Positions 25,328 through 35,193 of a stretch of DNA of 64,000 bases are shown piece by piece. Under the pieces are notes generated by a model. The model worked only from the letters and a program-made list of their open reading frames with translations. It was not told the DNA's origin and made no database searches. The stretch is from a bacterium D16-76 (lineage in GTDB: Bacteria > Bacillota > Clostridia > Oscillospirales > Acutalibacteraceae): NCBI GenBank assembly GCA_009917445.1, contig QZEE01000001.1:1-64000 (forward strand). The letters run 5' to 3'. Made by a program: the position numbers and the translations under genes. The stretch's first letter is position 1. The number at the start of each line of letters is the position of its first letter.

Positions 25328-26269
25328 TTGCGCTATTTTGACCTGCATTGCGATACCATGACAGAATGTTTCCTGCACGGTAAGAAGCTGCGGGAAAACA
25401 ACCTTCATGTTAGCCTGGAAAAAGCCCGGGCTTTGGAGGCTTATGGCCAGTGCTTTGCCGCGTGGATACCGGACGATTTGCGGGGGGAGGCTGCCTATCA
25501 GCGGTTTTGCGGGATTGCGGACCGGCTGGGGATGGAGGCGGCGGAAAATGAAAAGGACATGGCGGTTTGCCGGGGCCCGGGCGATTTGACGGAGGCCCGG
25601 AAGCAAAAGAAGTGCGGCGCGGTATTGACGGTGGAAAACGGTGCGGCTCTGGGCGGACGGCTGGAAAACATACAGGTATTCCGGGAACGGGGTGTAAAGA
25701 TGTGCACCTTGACATGGAATGGGGAAAACGAGTTGGGCCGGGGCGTGATGGCCGGGGGCTCTGCGGGGCTTACGGAGTTTGGTCGGCAGGCGGTGCGGGG
25801 GTTTGAGGAAGCCGGTATTGTGATCGATCTTTCCCATGCAAGCCCTGAGCTTTTTGATGACGTGGCGGCCATGGCCGGGAAGCCGCTGGTGGCCTCCCAC
25901 TCTAACGCTAAGGCTGTGTGCGGGCACCCCCGGAACTTGGCGGATGGACAGTTTACGGTTATAAAAAATTCTGGCGGGCTGGTGGGGCTTAACTTTTACA
26001 AAGGGTTCCTTCATGACCGGCCAGAGGAAGCGTCTATGGCAGACGTTTTGCGCCATGCCGAGCATTTTTTGGCCCTGGGGGGCGAAGACGTGCTGGCCAT
26101 GGGCGGCGACTGGGACGGGGCCGCTTTGCCGGAGGATATGGCGGAGGGCCTGGGGGTTGTGCCGGAACTGTATGAGATGTTTTTGCGGCACAATTACCCG
26201 GAAAGCTTGTTGGAAAAAATCTTTTATGGCAATGCCGCCCGTTTTTTCCAGGGGCAGAATTTGCTTTGA
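25328..26269 (+). CDS. Membrane dipeptidase (peptidase M19 family)
   Basis: This 313-residue zinc dipeptidase of the renal-dipeptidase family probably cleaves dipeptides, including ones containing D-residues. FDLHCDTMT supplies the first metal ligands; TVENGAAL, IDLSHASPELFDDV and VASHSNAKAVCGHPRN carry further ligands and family motifs, and MGGDWDG the last. There is no signal peptide, so it is likely cytoplasmic. The start is TTG 25328 after GAGGAGG. The -35 of the thrC promoter overlaps its stop codon. Confidence 0.92.
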   Translation: MRYFDLHCDTMTECFLHGKKLRENNLHVSLEKARALEAYGQCFAAWIPDDLRGEAAYQRFCGIADRLGMEAAENEKDMAVCRGPGDLTEARKQKKCGAVLTVENGAALGGRLENIQVFRERGVKMCTLTWNGENELGRGVMAGGSAGLTEFGRQAVRGFEEAGIVIDLSHASPELFDDVAAMAGKPLVASHSNAKAVCGHPRNLADGQFTVIKNSGGLVGLNFYKGFLHDRPEEASMADVLRHAEHFLALGGEDVLAMGGDWDGAALPEDMAEGLGVVPELYEMFLRHNYPESLLEKIFYGNAARFFQGQNLL

Positions 26270-26294
26270 CAGAATGGGAATTTTGCGGTATAGT
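26266..26294 (+). promoter_or_regulatory. SigA-type promoter of thrC
   Basis: TTGACA (26266-26271), a 17-base spacer and TATAGT (26289-26294) form a near-consensus promoter, its -35 overlapping the dipeptidase stop codon. Confidence 0.85.
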
Positions 26295-26357
26295 ATTGGC
26301 GGGTAAAATACACCGGGCCTGCGGGCCGGGAATTTAAAATAAGTGTGGGTGATGTGG

Positions 26358-27860
26358 ATGCACTATAAAAGTACAAGGGACCCTGGGCTCCGGCTGCGGG
26401 CGTCGCAAGTGATAGCCCAGGGCATTTCGGAGGAAGGCGGGCTGTTTGTGCCGGAAAATCTGCCAAGGGTAGCGGAGAAGCTCCCCGCGTGGCAGGGGAT
26501 GGATTACCGGGCACTGGCTAAGGTGGTCTTTGGGGAGTTTTTGACGGATTTTTCCCCGGAAGAAATCAGCCGGTGCGTGGAGAACGCTTATGCCCCGGAT
26601 AAGTTTGGGGGCGGCGAGCCCGTAAAGTTATCCCCCTTGCCAAAAGAGGATGGGAACAAGTACCTGGTGGAGCTGTGGCACGGCCCTACCTGTGCTTTTA
26701 AAGACATGGCTTTGCAGATTTTGCCCCATTTCCTGACGGAATCCCTGCGGAAGTCGGCGGAGGGCCAGGAGGCGGTTATTTTGGTGGCCACTTCAGGCGA
26801 CACGGGCAAGGCCGCGCTGGCGGGCTTTCAGGATGTGCCGGGGACGAGGATTTTGGTGTTCTACCCCCGGGACGGCGTGAGCCCCATGCAGAAACGGCAG
26901 ATGGCCACCCAGGAAGGGCGGAACGTGGGGGTCTGCGCCATAGAGGGCAACTTTGACGATGCCCAGACGGCGGTAAAATCTATTTTTACCGACCCGGCTA
27001 TGAAGCGGGCCCTGGCTGAAAAGGGTATGATGTTTTCCAGCGCCAACTCTATTAACTGGGGCCGGCTGCTGCCCCAGATCGTGTATTATTTTTATTCATA
27101 TTTGGAGCTGTGCCGTATGGGGCGCATTTCTTTGGGGGATGCGGTCAACATTGTGGTGCCAACGGGGAATTTCGGCAATATTTTGGCGGCTTACTATGCC
27201 AGCTGCATGGGGCTGCCGGTGAAAAAATTTATCTGCGCCTCTAACCGCAACAAGGTGCTGACGGATTTTATCCGCACCGGCGTGTACGACCGCAGGCGGG
27301 AGTTTTATGCCACCTCTTCGCCTTCTATGGACATTTTGATTTCCAGCAACCTGGAACGGCTGTTGTACGCCCTGAGCGGGGAGGACAGCCAGGTTTTGTC
27401 GGGCTGGATGAAGGATTTGTCGGAGAAGGGCGTGTATGATGTGGGGCCTGAGGTCCGGGAAAAGGTGCAGGCACTGTTTTATGGGGGCTTTTGCGATGAT
27501 GAGGCTACTGCCCAGGCGCTGCGGCGCTCTTGGGAACAGGACGGGTACCTTTGCGACACCCATACGGCTGTGGCGCTGGACGTATACCGCCAGTATGTGG
27601 CGGATACCGGGGATGGGGGCACCCCTGCCCTGATCGCCTCGACGGCTAGCCCTTACAAGTTTGTGGGCCATGTGCTGGGGGCTTTGGAGCCGGGCCATGG
27701 GGAGGACGAATTTGCGGACCTGCACCGCCTGGAAGCTTTGACCCATACATGCGCGCCCCAGCAGCTGGTCTCCTTGCAGGGCAAAGAGCCCCGCTTTACC
27801 GAGGTGGTTGGGAAAGGGCAGACGGCGGGCTATGTACGCCGGGCGCTGGGGCTGGCATAA
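26358..27860 (+). CDS. thrC: Threonine synthase
   Basis: This PLP enzyme turns O-phosphohomoserine into threonine. The 500-residue length and N-terminal YKSTRDP...GISEEGGLFVP match the long bacterial class. CAFKDMALQILP carries the PLP-binding Lys, VATSGDTGKAALAGF binds phosphate, and VVPTGNFGNILAAYYA is the other conserved loop. ATG 26358 (MHYKSTRD) fits the family; ATG 26352 and GTG 26343 are in frame upstream. A metallophosphoesterase gene follows after two bases and is probably co-transcribed. Confidence 0.96.
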   Translation: MHYKSTRDPGLRLRASQVIAQGISEEGGLFVPENLPRVAEKLPAWQGMDYRALAKVVFGEFLTDFSPEEISRCVENAYAPDKFGGGEPVKLSPLPKEDGNKYLVELWHGPTCAFKDMALQILPHFLTESLRKSAEGQEAVILVATSGDTGKAALAGFQDVPGTRILVFYPRDGVSPMQKRQMATQEGRNVGVCAIEGNFDDAQTAVKSIFTDPAMKRALAEKGMMFSSANSINWGRLLPQIVYYFYSYLELCRMGRISLGDAVNIVVPTGNFGNILAAYYASCMGLPVKKFICASNRNKVLTDFIRTGVYDRRREFYATSSPSMDILISSNLERLLYALSGEDSQVLSGWMKDLSEKGVYDVGPEVREKVQALFYGGFCDDEATAQALRRSWEQDGYLCDTHTAVALDVYRQYVADTGDGGTPALIASTASPYKFVGHVLGALEPGHGEDEFADLHRLEALTHTCAPQQLVSLQGKEPRFTEVVGKGQTAGYVRRALGLA

Positions 27861-27862
27861 CC

Positions 27863-28552
27863 ATGGCCCTGTTTGTGATTGCGGACCTGCACCTCTCTTT
27901 AGGGGCCCACAAGCCTATGGACGTTTTTAAGGGGTGGCAGGACCATGTGCAGCGTTTGGAGGAAAAATGGCGGGCCCTGGTGGGGGACGGGGATACGGTG
28001 GTAATTGCCGGGGATATTTCCTGGGCTATGAAGCTGGAAGACACGGGGAAGGATTTTGCGTTTATCCACTCCCTGCCCGGACAGAAGCTGCTGATGAAGG
28101 GCAACCACGATTATTGGTGGTCTACCCGCAGCAAGATCGATAAGTTTTTTGAGGAAAATGGCTGGGACTCCCTGCATGTCCTGCACAACTGTGCTTACCG
28201 GGTGGGGGACAAGGCTGTGTGCGGCACCCGGGGATGGCTGTATAACTCGGAGACCGAGGAGGACCGGAAGATTGTCAGCCGGGAGGCGGGGCGGCTTTTG
28301 TCCTCTATCAGCCAGGCAAAGGCTTTGGGGGGCGAGCTTGTGGCTTTCCTCCATTACCCGCCGGTGTACGACAACATGGAGTGCCGGGAGCTGCTGGAAA
28401 TTCTGTGGGAAGAAGGGGTGGGCCAGTGCTATTTTGGGCATATACATGGGCAGTATGCCGCGAAGAAGGCCCTGGTGGGCAGCTATAAGGGCGTGGGGAT
28501 GCATTTGATATCCTGCGATTATGTAAACTTTACCCCGGTACTTGTCCCATAA
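27863..28552 (+). CDS. Metallophosphoesterase
   Basis: This 229-residue calcineurin-like phosphoesterase contains the metal-binding set IADLHL, VVIAGDISWA, LLMKGNHDYWW, FLHYPP and YFGHIHG. It resembles uncharacterised clostridial phosphoesterases of the UPF/YkoQ-like group; the substrate is unknown. ATG 27863 begins two bases after the thrC stop, so it likely shares the thrC transcript. Confidence 0.9.
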   Translation: MALFVIADLHLSLGAHKPMDVFKGWQDHVQRLEEKWRALVGDGDTVVIAGDISWAMKLEDTGKDFAFIHSLPGQKLLMKGNHDYWWSTRSKIDKFFEENGWDSLHVLHNCAYRVGDKAVCGTRGWLYNSETEEDRKIVSREAGRLLSSISQAKALGGELVAFLHYPPVYDNMECRELLEILWEEGVGQCYFGHIHGQYAAKKALVGSYKGVGMHLISCDYVNFTPVLVP

Positions 28553-28639
28553 ATGGATTTTTTTATGGGAAAAAAACGAATTTTTCACGATTTTCCTGCA
28601 AGAATTTGCAGACGGGATATAGATTCTTGGGCCCGGCTA

Positions 28640-28648
28640 TGGTATAAT
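28640..28648 (+). promoter_or_regulatory. Extended -10 promoter of tig
   Basis: TG, one base, then TATAAT gives a strong extended -10 about 45 bases before the tig start. No good -35 hexamer is seen, as is usual for this promoter class. Confidence 0.65.
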
Positions 28649-28693
28649 GTCAAGAGTTAACTTCTTTAAGTCTATTTGAGAGGAACAAGAAAC

Positions 28694-30007
28694 ATGAATT
28701 TAAAAGCAACGAACAATGTGGAAATCAACAAATACCAGCTGCAGCTGGAAGTGACCCCCGAAGAGTTCAATAAGACCGTGGACGCGGTCTACAAGTCGGA
28801 GAGCAAAAAGCTTAACATCCCCGGCTTCCGCAAGGGCAAGGCCCCCAGGGCTTTTGTGGAAAAGTATTACGGCGAGGAAGTCTTTTATGAGGCGGCGGTG
28901 GACCGGCTGTACCGCTCTATTGTAATGGAGGCCATTGACCAGTCTAAGCTGGAAGTGGTGAGCGTGGTGGATTTTAAGGTCGATGAAATCGGCAAGGACA
29001 AGGGCATCCAATGCACCTTGACAGTGGTTACCAAGCCTGAGGCTGCCATTGAGGGGTATAAGGGTATTGAAGTCACCCGCGAGCCGGTGGTGGTGACCGA
29101 CGGCGACATTGACAACGAGATCCAGCGGGTGCGGGAGCGCAACTCCCGTGTGATTACCGTGGAGGGCCGGGCGGCCCAGGACGGCGATATCGCGGTGATC
29201 GATTTTGACGGCTATGTGGACGGCAAGCAGTTTGACGGCGGCAAGGCGGAAAATTATGAGCTGACCTTGGGCGCCGGGCAGTTCATCCCGGGCTTTGAGG
29301 AGCAGATTGTGGGCCACAATACCGGCGAGGACTTTGATGTGAACGTGAAGTTCCCGGAGGATTACCACGCAGAGGAATTGAAGGGGAAGGACGCGGTTTT
29401 CAAGATCAGGCTTCATGAGCTGAAGGCAAAAGAGCTGCCTGAGGTGGATGATGAGTTTGTTAAGGATGTCAGCGAGTTTGACACCCTGGAAGAGTACAAG
29501 AAGGACATTGAAAAGACCCTGCTGGACCGCCGGGAAAAGGCCGCTGACGCCGATGTGGAGAACCAGCTGATCGACGCCATTATTGAGAAGGTGCAGGCGG
29601 AGATTCCCGACGAGATGGTGGAGAACGAGGTGGACGAGATTATCAACGCTTTTGCCCAGCGGCTGCAGTCCCAGGGGCTGAAGCTGGAGACCTATTTGCA
29701 GTATACCAACATGACCACCGACGACCTGCGGACCCAGTATAAGCCCCAGGCCGACCGCCAGGTAAAGGTGCGTTTGGGCCTGGAAAAGATTGCAGAGATG
29801 GAAGGCATTGAGCCCAGCGAGGAAGAGTGCGAAGCGGAGATGGGCCGTTTGGCGGAAGCCTATGGCATGCCCCTGGACAACGTAAAGGCTTTGGTAAATG
29901 TGGACGTGGTACGTGCCGACCTGGCCAACCAGAAGGCTGTTGAGTTTGTAAAGGCCAACGCCAACATTAAGCTGCCCGAGGATGGCGAGGGTGAAAAAGC
30001 CGAATAA
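28694..30007 (+). CDS. tig: Trigger factor
   Basis: This ribosome-bound chaperone with peptidyl-prolyl isomerase activity has 437 residues. The N-terminal ribosome-binding domain includes PGFRKGKAPRAFVEKYYG, holding the GFRxGKxP loop. A FKBP-type domain follows (about 155-240: AQDGDIAVIDFDGYVDGKQFDGGKAENYELTLG...FIPGFEEQIVG). The C-terminal helical chaperone domain is acidic. ATG 28694 has GAGGAA upstream. tig is followed by clpP, clpX and lon, the usual folding/proteolysis group. Confidence 0.97.
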   Translation: MNLKATNNVEINKYQLQLEVTPEEFNKTVDAVYKSESKKLNIPGFRKGKAPRAFVEKYYGEEVFYEAAVDRLYRSIVMEAIDQSKLEVVSVVDFKVDEIGKDKGIQCTLTVVTKPEAAIEGYKGIEVTREPVVVTDGDIDNEIQRVRERNSRVITVEGRAAQDGDIAVIDFDGYVDGKQFDGGKAENYELTLGAGQFIPGFEEQIVGHNTGEDFDVNVKFPEDYHAEELKGKDAVFKIRLHELKAKELPEVDDEFVKDVSEFDTLEEYKKDIEKTLLDRREKAADADVENQLIDAIIEKVQAEIPDEMVENEVDEIINAFAQRLQSQGLKLETYLQYTNMTTDDLRTQYKPQADRQVKVRLGLEKIAEMEGIEPSEEECEAEMGRLAEAYGMPLDNVKALVNVDVVRADLANQKAVEFVKANANIKLPEDGEGEKAE

Positions 30008-30117
30008 TGGGGGAACCGCCCCGAAATGGCTTTTGGGGCGGCATAATTTCCCGGGTTTGGAATAAATCTTATTGCTTGCTTTCATACTAACCTAGGCTGA
30101 GAAAGGAGCTAATCAAT

Positions 30118-30699
30118 ATGAGTTTGGTGCCATATGTAGTAGAACAGACCAACCGGGGCGAACGCTCTTACGATATTTTTTCCCGGCTGCTCAACGACCG
30201 TATCGTTATGCTAAACGAGGACGTGAACAATGCCTCGGCTGGCGTTATTGTTGCCCAACTGCTGTATTTGGAGGGGCAGGACCCGGAGAAGGATATCTCC
30301 CTGTATATCAACAGCCCTGGCGGCGTGATTACCGACGGCATGGCGATTTACGATACTATGCAGTATATTAAGTGCGATGTTTCTACTATCTGCATTGGCA
30401 TGGCAGCCAGCATGGGCTCCTTCCTGCTGGCCGCGGGGGCCAAGGGCAAACGCTTTGCCCTGCCCAACAGCGAGATCATGATCCACCAGCCCAGCGGCGG
30501 CGCACAGGGCCAGGCTACGGATATCAGCATCCACGCAGACCATATCCTGCGCACCAAGAAGAGGCTGAACACCATACTGTCCCAGCGCACGGGCCAGCCC
30601 ATTGAGGTCATTGAGCGGGACACAGAACGCGATAACTTTATGACCGCCCAGCAGGCTTTGGAATATGGCCTGATCGATAAGGTGATCGAATCACGATAA
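30118..30699 (+). CDS. clpP: ATP-dependent Clp protease proteolytic subunit
   Basis: ClpP forms the two-ring serine protease chamber. The catalytic Ser is in [11 protein letters not shown], His in IMIHQPSGG, and Asp in [39 protein letters not shown] is the strand next to the site. Length 193 residues is standard. AAGGAG lies before ATG 30118. A GCCCC/GGGGC hairpin at 30016-30041 in the upstream gap could be a weak tig terminator. Confidence 0.98.
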   Translation: MSLVPYVVEQTNRGERSYDIFSRLLNDRIVMLNEDVNNASAGVIVAQLLYLEGQDPEKDISLYINSPGGVITDGMAIYDTMQYIKCDVSTICIGMAASMGSFLLAAGAKGKRFALPNSEIMIHQPSGGAQGQATDISIHADHILRTKKRLNTILSQRTGQPIEVIERDTERDNFMTAQQALEYGLIDKVIESR

Positions 30700-30717
30700 A
30701 AGAAGGGGTGTGGACCG

Positions 30718-32019
30718 ATGGCGGGAATCAACGAAAACGAGATATGCTGTTCCTTTTGCGGCAAGCCGCAGGCCGTGGCCACCAGGCTGATCGCGGGTTC
30801 TGGGGTTTATATCTGCGACGCCTGCGTGCGGCTTTGCATGTCCATTATTGAGGACGAGGACCGGCTGAAAAAGGGCCGCAGCGACGAGAAGGAAATGGGC
30901 CTTTTGCTGCCCAAGCCCCAGGAGATCAAGCGGAAGCTGGATGAGTACGTGGTGGGGCAGGAGGCCGCGAAGATCGCGCTGTCGGTGGCGGTGTATAACC
31001 ATTACAAGCGCATCTATTTTTCCAGCGACGATGTGGAGCTGTCTAAAAGCAATGTATTGCTTTTAGGGCCCACCGGCGTGGGCAAGACCTATTTGGCCCA
31101 GACCCTGGCAAAGCTTTTAGACGTGCCCTTTGCCATTGCCGACGCCACTACGCTGACAGAGGCCGGCTATGTGGGCGAAGACGTGGAAAACATCCTGCTG
31201 CGGCTGATACAGGCGGCGGACTACGATATTTTCAAGGCAGAGCGGGGCATTATCTATATCGATGAGATCGACAAAATCTCCCGCAAGTCGGAGAACACCT
31301 CTATTACCCGGGACGTCAGCGGCGAGGGCGTACAGCAGGCCTTATTGAAGATTTTGGAGGGCACCACGGCCAGCGTGCCGCCTAAGGGCGGGCGCAAGCA
31401 TCCCCAGCAGGAGGCCATTAACATCGATACCTCCAACATCTTGTTTATCTGCGGCGGCGCTTTTGACGGGCTGGAAAAGGTTGTGCAGAAGCGTTCGGCC
31501 TCGAATACCCTGGGGTTTGGGGGGGAGGTCCACGGGAAGAAGGAGCTGGACTCCATTGACTGGATGAAGGACGTGACGCCCCATGACCTGGTAAAGTACG
31601 GGCTGATACCGGAATTGGTAGGGCGTATCCCGGTTATTACCTCTTTGGAGGGGCTGGACGAGGCGTCTTTGATACGCATTTTACGGGAGCCGAAGAACTC
31701 TTTGCTCAAGCAGTACCAGAGGCTGTTTGACCTGGACAAAGTGGATTTGGAATTTACAGACGAGGCCCTGCGGGCCGTGGCCAAGAAGACCCTGGAACGC
31801 AAGACAGGGGCCCGTGGCCTGCGCTCGATTTTGGAAGGGGTGCTGATGCCTATTATGTATAAGGCACCCAGCGACTACACCATTGAAAAGGTGAAGATCA
31901 CCCGGAAAATGGTGGAGGGCGAGGGGGAACCGGAAATTGTGTACAACAAGGACCGCAAGCCCGTTAAGATCAAGATTACGCAGCCCAAACGGCGGGACCG
32001 CCGGGACTCGGTATCATAA
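30718..32019 (+). CDS. clpX: ATP-dependent Clp protease ATP-binding subunit ClpX
   Basis: ClpX unfolds proteins and feeds them to ClpP. The N-terminal zinc-binding domain has CSFCGKPQ...CDACVRLC. The AAA+ part has [16 protein letters not shown] (Walker A) and [10 protein letters not shown] (Walker B), and the pore and ClpP-contact regions are present ([17 protein letters not shown] occupies the place of the IGF loop). It is 433 residues long and follows clpP by 18 bases. Confidence 0.98.
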   Translation: MAGINENEICCSFCGKPQAVATRLIAGSGVYICDACVRLCMSIIEDEDRLKKGRSDEKEMGLLLPKPQEIKRKLDEYVVGQEAAKIALSVAVYNHYKRIYFSSDDVELSKSNVLLLGPTGVGKTYLAQTLAKLLDVPFAIADATTLTEAGYVGEDVENILLRLIQAADYDIFKAERGIIYIDEIDKISRKSENTSITRDVSGEGVQQALLKILEGTTASVPPKGGRKHPQQEAINIDTSNILFICGGAFDGLEKVVQKRSASNTLGFGGEVHGKKELDSIDWMKDVTPHDLVKYGLIPELVGRIPVITSLEGLDEASLIRILREPKNSLLKQYQRLFDLDKVDLEFTDEALRAVAKKTLERKTGARGLRSILEGVLMPIMYKAPSDYTIEKVKITRKMVEGEGEPEIVYNKDRKPVKIKITQPKRRDRRDSVS

Positions 32020-32026
32020 ACAAGTA

Positions 32027-32072
32027 AGCGAAAAAGGCTGTTGCCGGTGTTTCCCGGCCGCGGTCTTTCGCT
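32027..32072 (+). terminator. Hairpin between clpX and lon
   Basis: AGCGAAA pairs with TTTCGCT, and an inner GCCGG/CCGGC extends the structure; GGTTTT follows. It may be a partial terminator or attenuator lowering lon expression from the clpX transcript. Confidence 0.4.
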
Positions 32073-32089
32073 GGTTTTAGGAGATCATC

Positions 32090-34537
32090 ATGCAAAATTT
32101 TACAGATGAAAACACCAAGATAGAAAATAACCTGGTATTGCCGGTGTTGGCTGTGCGGGGCCTGGTCTTTTTCCCGGGCATGATGCTGCAGTTTGACATC
32201 TCGCGGAAGAAGTCGGTGCTGGCGGCGTCGGAATCCATCATCAACGACAGGCTGATCTTTTTAGTGTCGCAGGTGCACATGGAGGACGGCGAGCCGGTAG
32301 GGGACGACCTGTACCGGGTGGGCGTTATTGCCCGCATTAAGCAGGTGGTGCACCACTCGGAGGAAGGGGCAAAGCTGCATGTGGAAGGGCTTTGCCGGGG
32401 GGAGATCGCCTCTTTTGTGCAGGAGGAGCCGTACCTGCTGGGGAATATCGTCAAGTGCCCGATTTTGACGTATAAGAAGTCGTATAAGTCGGAGGCCCTC
32501 ATCCGCATTATCCACGAGCGCTTTGACGAATACCTGCACCTGTTTAAGCATGTGCCGCCGGATGTGCTGCTGGGCGTGCTGCAGGAGAAGGACTGCGGCC
32601 GGCTGGCGGATTACATAGCCTCTAACATCTCCATTGATTTTGAGCGCAAGCAGTATATTTTGGATGAGCTGCGGCCTTTGCGGCGTATGCAGAAGCTGAT
32701 TGACGTGCTTACCGAGGAGATCCAGATCTTGGCGGTGGAGAATGAGATCAACCAGAAGGCCCAGGCGCAGATCGATGAAAACCAGCGGGAATATTTCTTG
32801 AAGGAACAGATGCGGGCCATTGCCAGCGAGCTTGGGGAGGACGACGACCCCCAGCAGGAGGCGGACGACCTGCGGAAAAAGGTAAAGGCCTTGCAGCTTG
32901 CCAAAGTCTGTGAGGAAAAGCTTTTGAAGGAGTGCAACAAGCTGTACCACATGCCCTCCGGCTCCCACGAGGCCAGCGTCATACGGCTGTATTTGGACAC
33001 CTGTTTGGAGCTGCCCTGGCGGAAGTCTTCTAAGGAAAAGCTGGATTTGAACCGGGCCCAGCGCATCTTGGACCAGGACCATTATGGGCTGGACAAGGTG
33101 AAGGAACGCTTTATTGAGATTTTAGCGGTAAAAAGCCTGGCGCCTGCGCAGAATGGGCAGATTATCTGCCTGGTGGGCCCTCCCGGCGTGGGCAAGACCT
33201 CTATTGCGCGGTCTATTGCGCGGGCTACGGGGCGCAAGTATGTGCGGGTGTCTTTGGGCGGCGTTAGCGATGAGGCGGAGATTATGGGCCACCGGAAGAC
33301 CTATGTGGGGTCTATGCCGGGGCGTATTATCAACGCGGTGAAGCAGGCGGGGGTGAACAACCCGTTGATCTTGCTGGATGAGATCGACAAGCTGGGCACG
33401 AATTTCAAGGGCGACCCGGCTTCGGCGCTGCTGGAGGTTTTGGACCCGGAACAGAACGCGGAATTTACCGACCACTACATTGACCTGCCCTTTGATTTGA
33501 GCCATGTGCTCTTTATTACCACGGCCAACGACGCTTCCCGCATACCGGGGCCGCTGTACGACCGTATGGACATGATTGAACTGGGCAGCTATACCCTGGA
33601 AGAAAAACTGAATATTGCCACCAAGCATTTGGTGAAAAAGCAGCTGGGGAAGCATGGCATCAAGACAAAACAGCTGAAATTTACAAAGCCGGCTTTGCGG
33701 GAAATGATTGAAGGGTATACCCGGGAAGCGGGGGTGCGCACTTTAGAGCGCACCATTGCTTCGGTGTGCCGGAAGACGGCTAAGAAGATCGTATTGGACC
33801 CGGAGTTTACCAGCTTTTCGGTAAAACCGGATGACTTGGAGGGGCTGCTGGGCCCCCGGAAATACAGCAAGGACAACATGCCTAAGGAAGACATAGTGGG
33901 CCTGGTAAACGGGCTGGCCTGGACCAGCGTAGGCGGCGAGCTGCTGCCCCTGGAAGTGGCGGTAATGGAGGGCACGGGTAAGATACAGCTTACGGGCTCG
34001 TTGGGGGATGTGATGAAGGAATCGGCCAACGCGGCTATTACCTGCATCCGCACACGGGCGGCGGCCCTGGGCATCCCGCCGAAATTTTATGAGAAGTACG
34101 ACATCCATATCCACGCGCCGGAGGGGGCTGTGCCTAAGGATGGGCCTTCGGCGGGCATTGCTATGGCCACGGCGATTACTTCGGCGCTGACCTCGATACC
34201 GGTGCGGCACGACGTGGCTATGACAGGGGAAATTACTTTACAGGGCCGGGTGCTGCCTATTGGGGGCTTGAAGGAAAAGTCTATGGCGGCTTATAAAAAC
34301 GGCGTTAAAACGGTGCTGATCCCGGTGGAAAACGTGCCGGATTTGGCGGAGATGGATGAAGTGGTGAAGAAAAATATCCGGTTTATCCCGGTGAAACGGA
34401 TCGACACGGTGTTGGAAAACGCTTTACAGTACATGCCCCGGCCTATGCCGGCGGAGAGCCCGGTGCTGGGGTCTGGCGGGGATATGCCCTTGCACAAGGC
34501 CCCGGCGGAGCTGTACGTAGAGCCGTCGCCGGTGTAA
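32090..34537 (+). CDS. lon: Lon protease
   Basis: Lon is an ATP-dependent protease of 815 residues. The N-terminal substrate-binding domain opens with [15 protein letters not shown]. The AAA+ module has [15 protein letters not shown] and [10 protein letters not shown]. The protease domain has the Ser-Lys dyad: Ser in [14 protein letters not shown] and Lys in [21 protein letters not shown] 32090 follows TAGGAG. A short Pro-rich C-terminal tail is not typical but short enough to be neutral. Confidence 0.98.
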   Translation: MQNFTDENTKIENNLVLPVLAVRGLVFFPGMMLQFDISRKKSVLAASESIINDRLIFLVSQVHMEDGEPVGDDLYRVGVIARIKQVVHHSEEGAKLHVEGLCRGEIASFVQEEPYLLGNIVKCPILTYKKSYKSEALIRIIHERFDEYLHLFKHVPPDVLLGVLQEKDCGRLADYIASNISIDFERKQYILDELRPLRRMQKLIDVLTEEIQILAVENEINQKAQAQIDENQREYFLKEQMRAIASELGEDDDPQQEADDLRKKVKALQLAKVCEEKLLKECNKLYHMPSGSHEASVIRLYLDTCLELPWRKSSKEKLDLNRAQRILDQDHYGLDKVKERFIEILAVKSLAPAQNGQIICLVGPPGVGKTSIARSIARATGRKYVRVSLGGVSDEAEIMGHRKTYVGSMPGRIINAVKQAGVNNPLILLDEIDKLGTNFKGDPASALLEVLDPEQNAEFTDHYIDLPFDLSHVLFITTANDASRIPGPLYDRMDMIELGSYTLEEKLNIATKHLVKKQLGKHGIKTKQLKFTKPALREMIEGYTREAGVRTLERTIASVCRKTAKKIVLDPEFTSFSVKPDDLEGLLGPRKYSKDNMPKEDIVGLVNGLAWTSVGGELLPLEVAVMEGTGKIQLTGSLGDVMKESANAAITCIRTRAAALGIPPKFYEKYDIHIHAPEGAVPKDGPSAGIAMATAITSALTSIPVRHDVAMTGEITLQGRVLPIGGLKEKSMAAYKNGVKTVLIPVENVPDLAEMDEVVKKNIRFIPVKRIDTVLENALQYMPRPMPAESPVLGSGGDMPLHKAPAELYVEPSPV

Positions 34538-34554
34538 AGCAAAGGAGCTTGCCT

Positions 34555-35148
34555 GTGGATTTTCAAAAAGTCGAATTTGAGTTTGCGGCTGGGCGTAAGG
34601 ATCAATTGCCCGCTTCGGATTTGCCGGAGATCGTGTTTTCGGGCCGGTCTAATGTTGGGAAATCTTCCCTTTTGAACCGCCTGGTAAACCGCAAAGCTTT
34701 GGCCCGGGTAAGCGCTACGCCGGGCAAGACGGCCACCATCAATTTTTACCGTTTGCCTGGCTGCCGGTTTGTGGACCTGCCTGGCTATGGATACGCGAAG
34801 GTTTCGAAAAGCGAGAAGGACCGCTGGGCCTCTTTGGTAGAGGGGTATTTTGCCCAGGACAGGCAGGTAGCCCTGGTGATCCAACTGATAGACATGCGCC
34901 ACAAGCCCTCGGCCAATGATATGCAGATGATCGACTTCCTTTTGGGGATAGGGGCGCCTTTTGCGGTGGTATGCACCAAGTCGGACAAGCTGAACAAGAC
35001 GGAGACCGCGGCGCAAATGGGGCTTTTTGAGGGCCTGCTTGGCCCGGCGGGGATACCGTTTTACCCTTTTTCTGCTGTAAAGGGGGATGGCTTGCAGGAG
35101 GTGCGGGGACGGATCGAAGAGGCGGTTGGTGGGTTTTTAGCTGGATAA
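34555..35148 (+). CDS. ysxC: Ribosome biogenesis GTPase YsxC/EngB
   Basis: This essential GTPase supports 50S assembly. G1 is GRSNVGKSSLLN, G2 TPGKTATINFY, G3 DLPGYGYAKV, G4 TKSDKLNK and G5 FSAVKGDG; length is 197 residues. GTG 34555 is preferred over TTG 34549, because AAAGGAG at 34541-34547 leaves seven bases to the GTG but only one to the TTG. Its place after lon is conserved in Firmicutes. Confidence 0.96.
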   Translation: MDFQKVEFEFAAGRKDQLPASDLPEIVFSGRSNVGKSSLLNRLVNRKALARVSATPGKTATINFYRLPGCRFVDLPGYGYAKVSKSEKDRWASLVEGYFAQDRQVALVIQLIDMRHKPSANDMQMIDFLLGIGAPFAVVCTKSDKLNKTETAAQMGLFEGLLGPAGIPFYPFSAVKGDGLQEVRGRIEEAVGGFLAG

Positions 35149-35193
35149 TGGAAAGAGAAAAGAAGAAAATGGAATGAAGAAAGGATGATGGTT

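Noticed and set aside
28700-30085. Long minus-strand open frame opposite tig
   Set aside because: tig is certain on the plus strand; the antisense frame shows no family and results from codon bias in high-G+C DNA.
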